Counted from the first letter of the stretch, positions 36,184-45,795 are shown. The stretch: 64,000 nt of DNA from Pseudarthrobacter sp. L1SW (GCF_020809045.1 NZ_CP078079.1:558001-622000); one strand, 5' to 3'. Numbers and translations: made by a program. Notes: generated from the sequence alone by a model not told the origin.

Positions 36184-36834
36184 TCAGCCGGCCACCGCGG
36201 GAAGCGGTGCCAGCCGGACGGGGCAGCCGTCGTCGTCGAACCTTGCCCCCGCACCCAGCTGGATGAAGCGCACCGTCCGGGCCACCCGCGCCTCCAGCTC
36301 GGCGGGCTCGTCGCTGCCCCGGGCCGCGCTGGAGGACAGGGTGCCCAGGATCAGCTGGGCCTGCTGGTTGACATCCGCCGCGGGCAGGTAGCCCTGCTCC
36401 ATTCCGTCCCGCAGGATCCCCTGCAGCATGATGCTCAGTTCGCCCACGTGGTTGGCGAGTTTGGCAAAGGACGACGGCGAGAGCACAGCTCCCATGGCGG
36501 GTCCCGGCGGGAGGTGGCGGCGGCTAAGGTCCACCACCTGGGCGCGGACGTACAGCGCGAGCCTGTCCACGGGGTTGTCCAGCTGGCCCAGCGAGTCCCG
36601 CAGTTCGGCGAGGAACTTTTCAGTCTCATCCAGGGCGTAGGAAATCAGCAGCTCTTCGATGTCCGCGTAGTAGTTGTAGACCGCGGTCCGGCCCACGCCC
36701 GCGTGCCGTGCCACATCCGTCATGGTCAGGCCCGGCAGGCCATGGGAAAAAAGGAGTTCGCCGAAGGCCGTGAGGATGCGGCGCTGGGTGTCCGCTCGCT
36801 GCTCGGCGTTGCTGGCCGCTGAAATCCTGGGCAT
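36184..36834 (-). CDS. TetR-family transcriptional regulator
   Basis: 216 aa repressor. The N-terminal helix-turn-helix is LTMTDVARHAGVGRTAVYNY followed by YADIEELLISYALDETEKFL. The C-terminal ligand-binding part is typical in length. An inverted repeat TTTAC-N12-GTAAA just upstream (36843-36864) is a likely operator for autoregulation. It lies 57 bases downstream of the DsbA-like gene on the same strand, so the two may share a transcript. Confidence 0.9.
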   Translation of the reverse strand: MPRISAASNAEQRADTQRRILTAFGELLFSHGLPGLTMTDVARHAGVGRTAVYNYYADIEELLISYALDETEKFLAELRDSLGQLDNPVDRLALYVRAQVVDLSRRHLPPGPAMGAVLSPSSFAKLANHVGELSIMLQGILRDGMEQGYLPAADVNQQAQLILGTLSSSAARGSDEPAELEARVARTVRFIQLGAGARFDDDGCPVRLAPLPAVAG

Positions 36835-36842
36835 ACAGACAC

Positions 36843-36864
36843 TTTACCGCTATGTGTCAGTAAA
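36843..36864. promoter_or_regulatory. TetR operator candidate
   Basis: On the minus strand the sequence reads TTTACTGACACATAGCGGTAAA, shown here as a half site TTTACTGACAC and its partial inverse GCGGTAAA. TTACTGACA-type half sites are common for TetR proteins. It lies 8 bases upstream of the TetR gene start. Confidence 0.5.
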
Positions 36865-36891
36865 CGTCCTGCCCGTTCCTCGCGCGCTTTC

Positions 36892-37590
36892 CTAGACCGG
36901 GCAGCCGTCCGGTCCGCAGGCCTCCCCGTCACCGGAGTTGACCAGGACCAGGGGATTGGCTTCCTGCCATGCCTGGTTGAGGGCGGCTGTGAAAGTTTCC
37001 GCGGGTTGGGCCCCAGAGAGTCCGTACTTCCGGTCGATGACGAAGAACGGGACGCCGCTGATGCCCAGGGACCTCCCCTCCTCGAAATCGAAACGGACCG
37101 CGTCCGCGTATTTGTCGGTGGTGAAGAGCTCATCCACTTCAGCGGGGTCGATGCCGAGCTCGACGCCGAGCGACGCCAGGTACTGCCGGCTGCCGATGTC
37201 CTTGCCATGTTCGAAATGGTCACTGAGCAGGCGTTCCTTGGCCTCGTCCTGCTTGCCGTGGGCAGCGGCAAGTTGGATCAGGCGGTGAGCGGTGAAGCTG
37301 TTGGCCACCACCACCGCGTCGAACCGGTAATTCAAGCCTTCCGCCTTCGCCTGTTCGGCAACGTGGCCGAACATCTGCGATACCTGCTCCGCGGGGATGC
37401 CCTTGCGGGAGCTCAGGTACTCCAGTTCAGTGCCGTCGTAGTGCTCGGGAAGGGTGGGGTCCAGCTGGTAGCTGCGCCAGGTCACATCCACGGACTCACG
37501 GTGCGGGAAAGCGGCCAGTGCAGCTTCGAAGCGCCGCTTGCCAATGAAGCACCACGGGCAGGCGACGTCGGACCAGATCTCAATCTTCAT
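36892..37590 (-). CDS. DsbA-family oxidoreductase, FrnE-like
   Basis: 232 aa cytosolic thioredoxin-fold protein with an inserted helical domain. The CPWC active site is in IWSDVACPWCFIGKRRFEAA (residues 11-14), the helical part contains FTAHRLIQLAAAHGKQDEAK, and the cis-Pro segment is GVPFFVIDRKYGLSGAQPAE. FrnE-type proteins act as thiol isomerases or in polyketide-related oxidation. The last residues (CGPDGCPV) carry an extra CxxxxC pair. ATG 37590 is chosen because family similarity begins exactly there (MKIEIWSD). Confidence 0.92.
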   Translation of the reverse strand: MKIEIWSDVACPWCFIGKRRFEAALAAFPHRESVDVTWRSYQLDPTLPEHYDGTELEYLSSRKGIPAEQVSQMFGHVAEQAKAEGLNYRFDAVVVANSFTAHRLIQLAAAHGKQDEAKERLLSDHFEHGKDIGSRQYLASLGVELGIDPAEVDELFTTDKYADAVRFDFEEGRSLGISGVPFFVIDRKYGLSGAQPAETFTAALNQAWQEANPLVLVNSGDGEACGPDGCPV

Positions 37591-37815
37591 GCTGTTGGGA
37601 ACAGCGGGACACTCGCTGCCATTCCGGGCGCCCGTTATGAGATGCCCCACAGTGGGTCTTGTCCCGGACGGGTATCTGGGCAATAGTCAGATGGTGGGCT
37701 AAGCAAATGCCCTTGGGGCAGCACGCTCCGAAGCGCGCGGACCGAAGCTGGTCCGCTGGGTAAGGTGCCCGGCCCACTGGGGGAGCCTGGCCTGTCATTT
37801 TCCTGGAGGACAGGG

Positions 37816-38877
37816 ATGAGGATAGGACTGGTTGCAGGACCGTGGATCACGGTCCCGCCCAAAACGTACGGCGGAACAGAAAGAGTAGTGGACAGCCTTG
37901 CCAGGGGCTTCGCTGCTGCCGGGCATGAGGTGTTGTTGGCGGCGCCGTCTGACAGCACCTGTCCCGTACCCATAGTCCCGGGCATGCGGCCATCGGTTCC
38001 GGGGGAGTTGAGCCTTACGCTTTCCGAACTGAGCCACGTGGCCCGTTCGTATGCCGGCCTGGCTGACGTGGACATCATCCATGACCACACTTTGGCCGGC
38101 CCGCTGTATTCGGAGCGGCCGGAGCGTATCCCCGTGGTGACCACAGTCCACGGTCCGCTCAATGCGGAAGCGAAGGACGTTTACGCCGCCATAGCCCGGA
38201 GGGCCGCTATTGTCGCCATCTCCCGTGACCAGTGTTCGCGTGCCCCCGAGGTGCCTGTCACGCGCGTCATCCATCACGGAATGGCCCTTTCCTCCGTGCC
38301 GGTGGGCTCCGGAAGTGGGGGCTACCTGTGCTTCGTGGGGAGGTCCTGCCCTGACAAGGGCCTGTTGGAGGCCGTCCATGTAGCCCGCGGGGCAGGAATG
38401 CCGCTGAGGATTGCCGTCAAGATGCGCGAGCAGGAAGAAATCCGCTATTTCCGTGAGGTCATCGAACCAATCCTGGGACCCAACGAGGACTTTGTGGGGG
38501 AGGTGGACGATGCCGCCAAATACAAGCTGATGGGCGAAGCGCTGGCGTTCCTGAACCCCATCCAATGGCCGGAACCATTCGGCCTGGTCATGATCGAGGC
38601 CCTTGCCACAGGCACGCCGGTGATCGGGACGTCCATAGGCTCAGCGCGCGAGATTATCGACCACGGGCGGACGGGATACCTTGGGGACACGGGGCAGCTG
38701 GCCGGCTTCGTGCAGGCAGCAGCAGGCCTGGACCGGAGCGTGTGCCGAAAGACAGTGGAAGAACGGTTCAGTGAGGAACGCATGGTGGACGACCACCTCC
38801 GGCTGTATGCCGAGCTTCTTGAAGGCAGTGTGCCTGCAGGGGTTCCGGATGCGCCCGGCTTGCACCAGAATCTTTAA
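37816..38877 (+). CDS. Glycosyltransferase family 4
   Basis: 353 aa GT-B fold transferase. The N-terminal domain starts MRIGLVAGPWITVPPKTYGG and TERVVDSLARGFAAAGHEV. The C-terminal nucleotide-sugar site is WPEPFGLVMIEALATGTPVI, with the E-x7-E pair. ATG 37816 has GGAGGA upstream. It lies 59 bases before the debranching-type enzyme on the same strand, a pair seen in other soil bacteria. A role in a storage or osmolyte glucoside is only inferred. Confidence 0.88.
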   Translation: MRIGLVAGPWITVPPKTYGGTERVVDSLARGFAAAGHEVLLAAPSDSTCPVPIVPGMRPSVPGELSLTLSELSHVARSYAGLADVDIIHDHTLAGPLYSERPERIPVVTTVHGPLNAEAKDVYAAIARRAAIVAISRDQCSRAPEVPVTRVIHHGMALSSVPVGSGSGGYLCFVGRSCPDKGLLEAVHVARGAGMPLRIAVKMREQEEIRYFREVIEPILGPNEDFVGEVDDAAKYKLMGEALAFLNPIQWPEPFGLVMIEALATGTPVIGTSIGSAREIIDHGRTGYLGDTGQLAGFVQAAAGLDRSVCRKTVEERFSEERMVDDHLRLYAELLEGSVPAGVPDAPGLHQNL

Positions 38878-38936
38878 GGGGGCGGGCGGTCTCCCGATCC
38901 CCGCAGGATCCCGCCGCTAACCTAAGGAGTCCTTCC

Positions 38937-41075
38937 TTGACTGCATGGAACGCCGACACCGAGGCCGCCGCATCCGAATCCGGTTCGGTGACGGTGGTGG
39001 AAGGATCCTCGTTCTGCATTTCTTCCGGGACCGGGGACATCAGTGCCGACACCGGTACGAACGGTGCGTTCTACCAGGACACGCGCATCATTTCACACTG
39101 GATCCTCCGGGTTAACGGCTCCTTGCGTGAACCGCTGGCGGCACAGCGGCCCAAGCCCTTCGAAGCCACCTTCGTGGGCAGGGCCCAGTGGCCGGACGGC
39201 CGGTTCGACAGCCCGCTGGTGGTCCGGCAGAACCGCCACATCGGCCCAGGCCTGCAGGACGACATCACGCTGGAGAACTACTCGGGGGAGTCCGTGGACT
39301 GCGACATCGAGCTGCTGGTGGGTGCGGACCAGGCCGATCTTTTCGACGTCAAGGTGGGCCGCACCTCCAAGCATGCGGAGGCTGTCCGGACGGTCCGCGA
39401 CGGCCAGCTGGTGATCGAAAGCGCCCGCAACGGCCAACAGCGGGGAACGGCTGTCCGGGCCCGGGGCGCCGACGTCAGCACGGACGGGCTCCGCTTCCGG
39501 GCCACCATTCCGCCGCGCGGCAAGTGGGCCACCAGCATCATTGTGGTCCCCCTGATCAACGGTGAGGCGCCCGCCGAAGCCTTCAGCGAGGACGGGCTGC
39601 CGCACCATCGGGAAGGGGCCCGCCGGCTCCGGCACTGGGAGCAGAACGTCCCGCTGATCACCGTTTCGGACGCCAACCTGCAGGCCCTCCTGAATCGCAG
39701 CCAAAGCGACCTGGGGTCGTTGCGGATCTTTGATCCGCACCATCCGGAACGGGTGGCCGTGGCGGCAGGGGCCCCATGGTTCATGGCGTTGTTCGGCCGG
39801 GACTCCATCCTGTCCTCCTACATGAGCTTGATGGTCGACCCCAAGCTGGCGGCCGGGACGCTGCAGACTTTGGCGGGCCTCCAGGGGACGAAAGTGGACG
39901 TTGACTCCGAGGAGGAACCGGGGCGCATCCCGCATGAACTGCGGCTGGGCGTCACTGCGGGGCTGGCGCTGGGGGGCACCGCCTACTACGGCACCGCCGA
40001 TGCGACCCCGCTGTTTGCCGCCCTTGTTGGCGAACTAAGCAGGTGGGGGCTGGCGCGGAATGTGGTGGAGCCTTTGGTGCCACACGTAGACCGGGCGCTG
40101 GAGTGGATCGAGAAATACGGGGACCGCGACGGCGACGGGTTCGTGGAGTACCTCCGGCCCAACGACCACGGACTGGTCAACCAGGGATGGAAGGACTCCT
40201 GGGACGGCATCAACTTTGCGGACGGGACCATGGCCGAGGCGCCCATTGCCCTCTGCGAAGTCCAGTCCTACGTCTACTCCGCCTACGTGGGCCGGTCGCT
40301 GCTGGCCCGCTGGAGCGGCGACCGCGCCCTGGAACAGCACTGGGCTGAACGCGCCGCGGACTTGAAGACTGCCTTCAACGAGAAGTTCTGGTTGCCGGAC
40401 AAGGGTTACTTCGCCGTGGCACTGGACAAGGACAAGCGTCCGGTGGATGCATGCACGTCGAACATGGGGCACTGCCTGTGGAACGGCATCGTGGACGAGG
40501 ACAAGGCTGCGTCCGTGGTGGAGCACCTCATGTCCCCGCAGATGTTCACCGGCTGGGGGATCCGCACCCTCGGCTCCGACATGGGCGCCTACAACCCGGT
40601 GAGCTACCACAACGGTTCCGTGTGGCCGCATGACTCGGCCCTGGTGGCCACCGGGTTGATGCGCTACGGGTTCGTGGAGGAAGCGCGCAGGGTTGCCACC
40701 GGTATCTTTGAGGCCGCCGAGCACTTCGACGGCAGGCTGCCCGAACTGTTCTGCGGTTTTGACCGCGGCGAATTCTCCGGGCCAGTGGCATACCCCACCG
40801 CCTGCTCGCCGCAGGCGTGGGCGGCGGCGGCGCCGGTGCAGCTGGTGCGTGCCCTGCTGCGCTTCGATCCCGTTTTCACGCACGGAGTAGTGCACCTGGC
40901 GCCGATCCTGCCGGAGGACGTGGGCGAGTTCAAGGCCGAGAACGTGCTCCTGGACACCTCCCGGATCACCATCCGGGCGTCCGGGACCCACGGCACCGTG
41001 GAGGGGCTGCCGCCCGGCCTCAAGCTCGTGGCCGAACCACGCCCGCCCCTGGCCTACCCGCCCAACTACGCCTGA
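38937..41075 (+). CDS. Amylo-alpha-1,6-glucosidase-like glycoside hydrolase
   Basis: 712 aa. An N-terminal glycogen-debranching beta domain (VEGSSFCISSGTGDISADTG, FYQDTRIISHWILRVNG) precedes an (alpha/alpha)6 barrel with FMALFGRDSILSSYMSLM, GRIPHELRLG, GRDSI and the late YHNGSVWPHDSALVATGLMR. It is probably cytosolic (no signal peptide). It begins with TTG preceded by AAGGAG. Members hydrolyse alpha-glucosidic bonds in oligosaccharides; the natural substrate is not known. Likely co-transcribed with the GT4 gene. Confidence 0.88.
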   Translation: MTAWNADTEAAASESGSVTVVEGSSFCISSGTGDISADTGTNGAFYQDTRIISHWILRVNGSLREPLAAQRPKPFEATFVGRAQWPDGRFDSPLVVRQNRHIGPGLQDDITLENYSGESVDCDIELLVGADQADLFDVKVGRTSKHAEAVRTVRDGQLVIESARNGQQRGTAVRARGADVSTDGLRFRATIPPRGKWATSIIVVPLINGEAPAEAFSEDGLPHHREGARRLRHWEQNVPLITVSDANLQALLNRSQSDLGSLRIFDPHHPERVAVAAGAPWFMALFGRDSILSSYMSLMVDPKLAAGTLQTLAGLQGTKVDVDSEEEPGRIPHELRLGVTAGLALGGTAYYGTADATPLFAALVGELSRWGLARNVVEPLVPHVDRALEWIEKYGDRDGDGFVEYLRPNDHGLVNQGWKDSWDGINFADGTMAEAPIALCEVQSYVYSAYVGRSLLARWSGDRALEQHWAERAADLKTAFNEKFWLPDKGYFAVALDKDKRPVDACTSNMGHCLWNGIVDEDKAASVVEHLMSPQMFTGWGIRTLGSDMGAYNPVSYHNGSVWPHDSALVATGLMRYGFVEEARRVATGIFEAAEHFDGRLPELFCGFDRGEFSGPVAYPTACSPQAWAAAAPVQLVRALLRFDPVFTHGVVHLAPILPEDVGEFKAENVLLDTSRITIRASGTHGTVEGLPPGLKLVAEPRPPLAYPPNYA

Positions 41076-41093
41076 CAGGCCCGGTGCCGCCGG

Positions 41094-41627
41094 TCACGGA
41101 AGGGCACGCTCCAGCACGAAGTCGTGTTCCACGGAGTTCCCCAGCCGGAAGGACTTGGTGCCCACCTTGCGGAACCCTGACTTCTCGTAGAACCGGATGG
41201 CCCGGGCGTTCTGGCTGTTGACCCCGAGCCACACACCGGCCCCGCCTGATCCGGCTGCCGCCTCCAGGCTGGCATGCATCAGCTCCGCGGCGGCGCCCAG
41301 GCCGTGGTGCCCGGGATGCACATAGCACTTGCTGAGCTCCACCGAGGGCGTCACCGTCAGCACCGAGGAAACGTCAGGATCCGCGGCAGGACGGTTCACC
41401 AGGAGGCTGTAGCCCTGAAGGCCGCCGTCCCCGTCGATCACCAGCACAGTGATGTCCGGGTCAGCAAGGTACTTTCGGAAGTGCTGTTCGCTGAGGGTAC
41501 TCGCCAGGTGCGCCGCAATGTCCTCAGGCGACGCCGACGGCGGGCATGCCAGCGGAAAGGTGACCGCTGCCAACGCGGCCAGCGCCCCGGCGTCGTCCGT
41601 TACTGCCGTGCGGATGGAGGAGGTCAT
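41094..41627 (-). CDS. GNAT-family N-acetyltransferase
   Basis: 177 aa. The central acetyl-CoA fold is visible: GYSLLVNRPAADPDV, the strand before the CoA loop YVHPGHHGLGAAAELMHASL (Q/R-x-x-G-x-G/A analogue HHGLGAA), and the C-terminal GVNSQNARAIRFYEKSGFRK. The substrate cannot be told. Convergent with the amylo-glucosidase gene, 18 bases between stops. Confidence 0.88.
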   Translation of the reverse strand: MTSSIRTAVTDDAGALAALAAVTFPLACPPSASPEDIAAHLASTLSEQHFRKYLADPDITVLVIDGDGGLQGYSLLVNRPAADPDVSSVLTVTPSVELSKCYVHPGHHGLGAAAELMHASLEAAAGSGGAGVWLGVNSQNARAIRFYEKSGFRKVGTKSFRLGNSVEHDFVLERALP

Positions 41628-41662
41628 GCAGGGATTTTATGCCCCCACGCTCCGGGTTTTGT

Positions 41663-41705
41663 CCAGGTATACAGGGTTTATGGCCTCCCAAGCCTGCATA
41701 CCTGG
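41663..41705. terminator. Inverted repeat after the sugar cassette
   Basis: CCAGGTATACAGG (41663-41675) and CCTGCATACCTGG (41693-41705) form a 13-bp stem with one mismatch. It lies just after the stop of the last cassette gene and upstream of the GNAT start. It may be a terminator without a T tract or an operator. Confidence 0.5.
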
Positions 41706-41719
41706 AAATACTCTCCGGC

Positions 41720-42715
41720 CTACTGCTTGAAGGCGGCGTCGAAGGAGGTGTTCGACGGCGGGAAGTCGAACCTTTTGAGGGCGGCGAGGGCTTCGGGGGC
41801 GCCGTGGAGGCGGTCCATGCCGGCGTCTTCCCATTCGATGGAGATGGGGCCGTCGTAGCCGATCGCGGACAGGGCTCGGAAAGAGGCTTCCCAGGGGACG
41901 TCGCCGCGGCCGGCGGAGACGAAGTCCCAGCCCCGGCGCGGATCGCTCCAGGCCAGGTGCGAGCCGAGGACGGTGTTCCGGCCGGTCTGGCGGACCTTGG
42001 TGTCCTTGCAGTCCACGTGGTAGATCCGGTCCTTGAAATCCCAGATGAAGGAGACGGGGTCCATGCCCTGCCACATCATGTGGGACGGGTCCCAGTTCAG
42101 CCCGAACGCTTCCCGGTGCCCGATCGCTTCCAGGGTGCGGACGGTGGTCCAGTAGTCGTAGGCGATCTCGGACGGGTGGACTTCGTGGGCGAAGCGGACC
42201 CCGCATTCATCGAAGACGTCAAGGATGGGGTTCCAGCGGTCGGCGAAGTCCTGGTAGCCGGCGTCAATGACCTTTTCCGGGACGGGCGGGAACATGGCCA
42301 CGTACTGCCAGATGGAGGAACCGGTAAACCCGACCACGGTGTCCACGCCGAGCGCCTTGGCGAGCCGTGCGGTGTGCTTCATTTCCTCGGCGGCCCTTTG
42401 GCGGACGCCTTCGGGATCGCCGTCGCCCCAGACCTTGGCTCCGACGATGGCCTGGTGGCGGAAGTCGATGGGGTCATCGCAGACGGCCTGGCCCTTGAGG
42501 TGGTTGGAGATGGCCCAGACTTTAAGGTTGTACTTTTCGAGTACGGCCAGCTTGGACTCGACGTAGCCGGGTTCGTCCCAGCGCCAGGCGTCCAGGTGGT
42601 CGCCGGAAACGGCGATTTCCAGGCCGTCGTAGCCCCAGCCGGACGCCAGTTTTGCCACCTCTTCGAAGGGCAGGTCGGCCCACTGGCCGGTGAACAGGGT
42701 AAACGGGCGGGGCAT
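41720..42715 (-). CDS. Sugar phosphate isomerase/epimerase-like TIM-barrel protein (cassette gene 4)
   Basis: 331 aa AP-endonuclease-2-type TIM barrel with metal-binding residues in WGYDGLEIAVSGDHLD, GFTGSSIW, FAHEVHPSEIAYDYWTT, GLNWDPSHMMWQG, HVDCKDTKV and SIEWEDAG. Such enzymes often act on 3-keto sugars as epimerases, hydratases or lyases rather than on sugar phosphates. It starts one base after the upstream oxidoreductase stop and is last in the four-gene operon. In the levoglucosan pathway two enzymes of this fold do elimination and hydration; this is a candidate for one of them. Confidence 0.85.
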   Translation of the reverse strand: MPRPFTLFTGQWADLPFEEVAKLASGWGYDGLEIAVSGDHLDAWRWDEPGYVESKLAVLEKYNLKVWAISNHLKGQAVCDDPIDFRHQAIVGAKVWGDGDPEGVRQRAAEEMKHTARLAKALGVDTVVGFTGSSIWQYVAMFPPVPEKVIDAGYQDFADRWNPILDVFDECGVRFAHEVHPSEIAYDYWTTVRTLEAIGHREAFGLNWDPSHMMWQGMDPVSFIWDFKDRIYHVDCKDTKVRQTGRNTVLGSHLAWSDPRRGWDFVSAGRGDVPWEASFRALSAIGYDGPISIEWEDAGMDRLHGAPEALAALKRFDFPPSNTSFDAAFKQ

Positions 42716-42716
42716 G

Positions 42717-43904
42717 TCAGGCTCCTTCTGGTTGGTTGGTGGCGGCGGCCGGGTTGGCGGGGGCCAGCTGGATGAGGGCGCTTTTCGCGGCGGCGGATTC
42801 CTCCACGGCGTCCAGGATGCGCTGGACGGCAAGCCCGTCCTCAAACGACGGCGACGGCGCGGTTCCGGAGCCGACGGCCAGCAGGAAGTCGCGGACCTCG
42901 TGCGTGAAGGTGTGCTCCCAGCCGATGATGTGGCCCTGCGGCCACCACGCCTCGAGGTACGGGTGCTCGGGCTCGTTGACCAGGATCCGCCGGAATCCCT
43001 GCTCCCTGGCCGGCGCCGTGGCATCCAGGAACGCGAGCTCATTGAGGTTTTCCAGATCGAAACGGATGGCGCCCTGATCGCCGTAAACCTCGATCTGCAG
43101 GGAGTTCTTCCGGCCGGTGGCAACCCGGGAGGCCTCCACTGAGGCGATTGCTCCGGAGGTGAGGGACAGCGATGCCCAGGCGGCGTCGTCGACCGTGACG
43201 TCCTCCAGGCCGTTGGCACCGGGCCGGCGGCCCACGAAAGTGTGGACGCGGCCGGAGACTTCGGTGACCTCGGCTCCCAGCAGGAACAGCACCTGGTCGA
43301 TGGCGTGGCTGGCGATGTCGCCCAGTGCCCCGGAGCCGGCTGTTTCCTTCCTCAGCCGCCAGGTCATGGGCGCCTGGCTGTCAGCGAGCCAGTCCTGCAG
43401 GTAGGCGGCGCGGACGTGCCTGACCGTGCCGATCCTGCCCTCGGCGATCAGCTCCTTCGCCAGGGCAAGGGCCGGGACCCGGCGGTAGTTGAACCCCACC
43501 ATCGACTGGACCCCCCTGGCCCGGGCGGCCTGGGCTGCAGCGGTCATGGCTTCTGCCTCCGCGAGGGTATTGGCGAGCGGCTTCTCCAGCAGCACGTGCT
43601 TGCCTGCCTCGAAGGCGGCGATGGCGATTTCCGCATGCATCCAGCCCGGCGCGCAAACGTCGATGATGTGGATGTCATCCCGGTCCAGGACCGTGCGCCA
43701 GTCCGTGGCCGTTTCCGCCCACCCGTACTTCGCGGCCGCTTCTTCCACGGCGGCGGCGTCGCGGCCCACCAGGACCTTCTGCTCAAACGCCGGGACGTCG
43801 AAGAAACTGGCCACGTTCCGCCACGCGTTGGAATGCGCCTTGCCCATGAAGGCGTAGCCGATCATCGCTACGCCCAAGGGCCTCTGGTTTGTTTCCTTGC
43901 TCAT
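42717..43904 (-). CDS. Gfo/Idh/MocA oxidoreductase (cassette gene 3)
   Basis: 395 aa NAD(P)-dependent sugar dehydrogenase. The Rossmann start is GVAMIGYAFMGKAHSNAW, the catalytic-lysine motif EKPLANTLAEA, and GFNYRRVPALALAKELI, YLQDWLADSQAPMTWRL and GSGALGDIASHAIDQVLFLL follow. The last three closely resemble the pattern I know from levoglucosan dehydrogenase-like members, which oxidise the C3 hydroxyl. ATGA overlap with the gene upstream. Exact substrate inferred from context only. Confidence 0.9.
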   Translation of the reverse strand: MSKETNQRPLGVAMIGYAFMGKAHSNAWRNVASFFDVPAFEQKVLVGRDAAAVEEAAAKYGWAETATDWRTVLDRDDIHIIDVCAPGWMHAEIAIAAFEAGKHVLLEKPLANTLAEAEAMTAAAQAARARGVQSMVGFNYRRVPALALAKELIAEGRIGTVRHVRAAYLQDWLADSQAPMTWRLRKETAGSGALGDIASHAIDQVLFLLGAEVTEVSGRVHTFVGRRPGANGLEDVTVDDAAWASLSLTSGAIASVEASRVATGRKNSLQIEVYGDQGAIRFDLENLNELAFLDATAPAREQGFRRILVNEPEHPYLEAWWPQGHIIGWEHTFTHEVRDFLLAVGSGTAPSPSFEDGLAVQRILDAVEESAAAKSALIQLAPANPAAATNQPEGA

Positions 43905-45031
43905 GCGCCTTCTCCCAGCGTCAGTGTTTCCGGTGCCCAGTCCTCGGGGAGGGGGGCGGAGGCCGGTGCGGTACTTTCAACGTCCACGAAGGTGCCGGAG
44001 TCCATGGATTCCGAGATGGAGACCATGGCGTCCAGCACGTGGTAGGCCAGGCTGCCGGTGGCGCGGTGCGGGACGCCGGCGCGGATGGAGCGGGCCATGT
44101 CCAGGACGCCCATGCCGCGGCCGTTCGCCGGGCCAGTGGCCGGGATGGTGGTCCAGTCCTCGTCCCCTGCGCGCCAAAGCCTGACGTCCCCGTCGAAGTT
44201 GTTGGGGTCCGGCAGGGAAATGGTGGCCTCCGTCCCGGTGATTTCCACGAAGCCCATCCGGGTGCGGGGAGATTCGAAGGAGAAGACGCTGTGGGAGGAC
44301 GCGCCACTTTCGAACTGCGCCATGGCTGAGACGTGCGTGGGGACTTCCACCGTGAATTCCTCGCCGGCCTTGGGACCGGAACCGATGACGCGGATGTCTT
44401 TGGCCTTGGACCCGACGGCGGCCACCTTGCGGATGGAGCCGAAGGCCTGGACCAGCGTGGTGAGGTAGTAGGGGCCCATGTCGAACAGGGGGCCGGCGCC
44501 GTACTGGAACAGGAAGGCCGGGTTGGGGTGCCAGGACTCCGGGCCGGGCGTCTGGAACGTAGTCATCCCGGTCAGGGGTGTGCCGATGTCGCCGCGCTGG
44601 ACCAGCCGCAGCGCGGTCTGGAGCCCGGCGCCCAGGAAGGTGTCCGGCGCGCAGCCCAGGCGGATGCCCGCGGAGTCGGCGGTTTTGAGGAGCCCCAGCC
44701 CTGATTCGCGGTCAAGGGAAAAGGGCTTTTCGGTCCAGACGTGCTTGCCGGCGTTGACGGCGGCGGTGGCCACCTCGACGTGGGCTGCGGGGATGGTCAG
44801 GTTCACGATGATTTCGACCTCGGGGTGGTGGAGTGCCTTGTCCACCCCGCCCCACTCGGGGATGCCGTACTCCTTCGCCCGTGCTTCGGCCGCCTCCTCG
44901 AAGAGGTCCGCGACGACGAGGACCTTGAGGTCGGGGAACGTGGTGAGGTTATCCAGGTACTGCTTGCTGATGTTGCCTGCGCCGATGACGCCGACGCCCA
45001 CCGGGCCTTTGCTGATGGAGGGGGTGCTCAT
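43901..45031 (-). CDS. Gfo/Idh/MocA oxidoreductase (cassette gene 2)
   Basis: 376 aa, a second and different member of the same family: GVGVIGAGNISKQYLDNLTT, TEKPFSLDRESGL, GCAPDTFLGAGLQTALRLVQ and GPLFDMGPYYLTTLVQAFG. In 3-keto-sugar routes one such enzyme oxidises and another reduces the 3-keto intermediate, so the presence of two is meaningful. It overlaps its neighbours on both sides by four bases (ATGA), so translation is tightly coupled. Confidence 0.9.
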   Translation of the reverse strand: MSTPSISKGPVGVGVIGAGNISKQYLDNLTTFPDLKVLVVADLFEEAAEARAKEYGIPEWGGVDKALHHPEVEIIVNLTIPAAHVEVATAAVNAGKHVWTEKPFSLDRESGLGLLKTADSAGIRLGCAPDTFLGAGLQTALRLVQRGDIGTPLTGMTTFQTPGPESWHPNPAFLFQYGAGPLFDMGPYYLTTLVQAFGSIRKVAAVGSKAKDIRVIGSGPKAGEEFTVEVPTHVSAMAQFESGASSHSVFSFESPRTRMGFVEITGTEATISLPDPNNFDGDVRLWRAGDEDWTTIPATGPANGRGMGVLDMARSIRAGVPHRATGSLAYHVLDAMVSISESMDSGTFVDVESTAPASAPLPEDWAPETLTLGEGA

Positions 45032-45795
45032 GCGCTGGCTCCTGCGTTGCTCGAGGCATTGTAGTTTCCGGTGTTGTTGAGGAAAGCGAGGCTCTCGGCG
45101 ATGCCCTGGAAGATGTCCCCGGCGTAGTCGTCGAATTCCACCACGCCCACCTCCAGCGACTTCGCCGCGGCGATGACTTCCAGGACCGGGACCTTGCCCT
45201 GCCCGGCCGGCTGCTGGGCCTTGGTATCAGTGGTCAGGGGGCCGTCCTTGATGTGGATCAGTTTTACCCGGTCCCCGAGCTTGGTGAGGATGTCCACCGG
45301 ATCCTGCCCGCCCACGGCCACCCAGTACGTGTCCACTTCCAGGACCAGTCCCGGATCAAGGAGGTCGGCGAAGTATTCCAGGGCCGTCCGGCCTTCGATG
45401 GTGGACTCAAGCTCCCACTGGTGGTTGTGGTAGCCAACCCGGATGCCGTACCCGGCGCCCTTCCTGGCTGCTGCGTTGAGTCCGGCGGCGGTTTCCTGGA
45501 TGTCTTCGGCCGACTGCCAGCGCTCAGCCGGGATGAAGGGGTCGATCACGGTGGTGATACCCAGGTCCCTGGCCGCCGCGAAGATTTCGTCCTGGTCCTG
45601 GCTGAGCAGCGGGGCGTGGCCGGACGGCGCCGTCAGGCCGTGTTCCTTCAGGGCGGCCCCGAGTTCCTTGGCAGTGGCGACGAAGTTGTAGGGCTCCACC
45701 TGCGTAAAGCCTATTTCCGCGACCTTCCGGATGGTTCCTTCCAGGTCTTCCTGGATGGCATTCCTCAGGGTGTAAAGCTGGATTGAGTAGGACAA
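45028..45795 (-). CDS. Sugar phosphate isomerase/epimerase-like TIM-barrel protein (cassette gene 1)
   Basis: 255 aa, shorter than cassette gene 4. Visible segments are YSIQLYTLRNAIQEDLEGTI, VAEIGFTQVEPYNFVAT, GYHNHQWELESTIEGRTALE, VLEVDTYWVAVGGQDPVDIL, IHIKDGPL and VVEFDDYAGDIFQGIAESLA. It keeps the Glu/His/Asp metal ligands of the fold. It is the first gene of the operon and divergent from the ROK regulator, whose operator candidate lies between. Confidence 0.88.
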   Translation of the reverse strand: MSYSIQLYTLRNAIQEDLEGTIRKVAEIGFTQVEPYNFVATAKELGAALKEHGLTAPSGHAPLLSQDQDEIFAAARDLGITTVIDPFIPAERWQSAEDIQETAAGLNAAARKGAGYGIRVGYHNHQWELESTIEGRTALEYFADLLDPGLVLEVDTYWVAVGGQDPVDILTKLGDRVKLIHIKDGPLTTDTKAQQPAGQGKVPVLEVIAAAKSLEVGVVEFDDYAGDIFQGIAESLAFLNNTGNYNASSNAGASA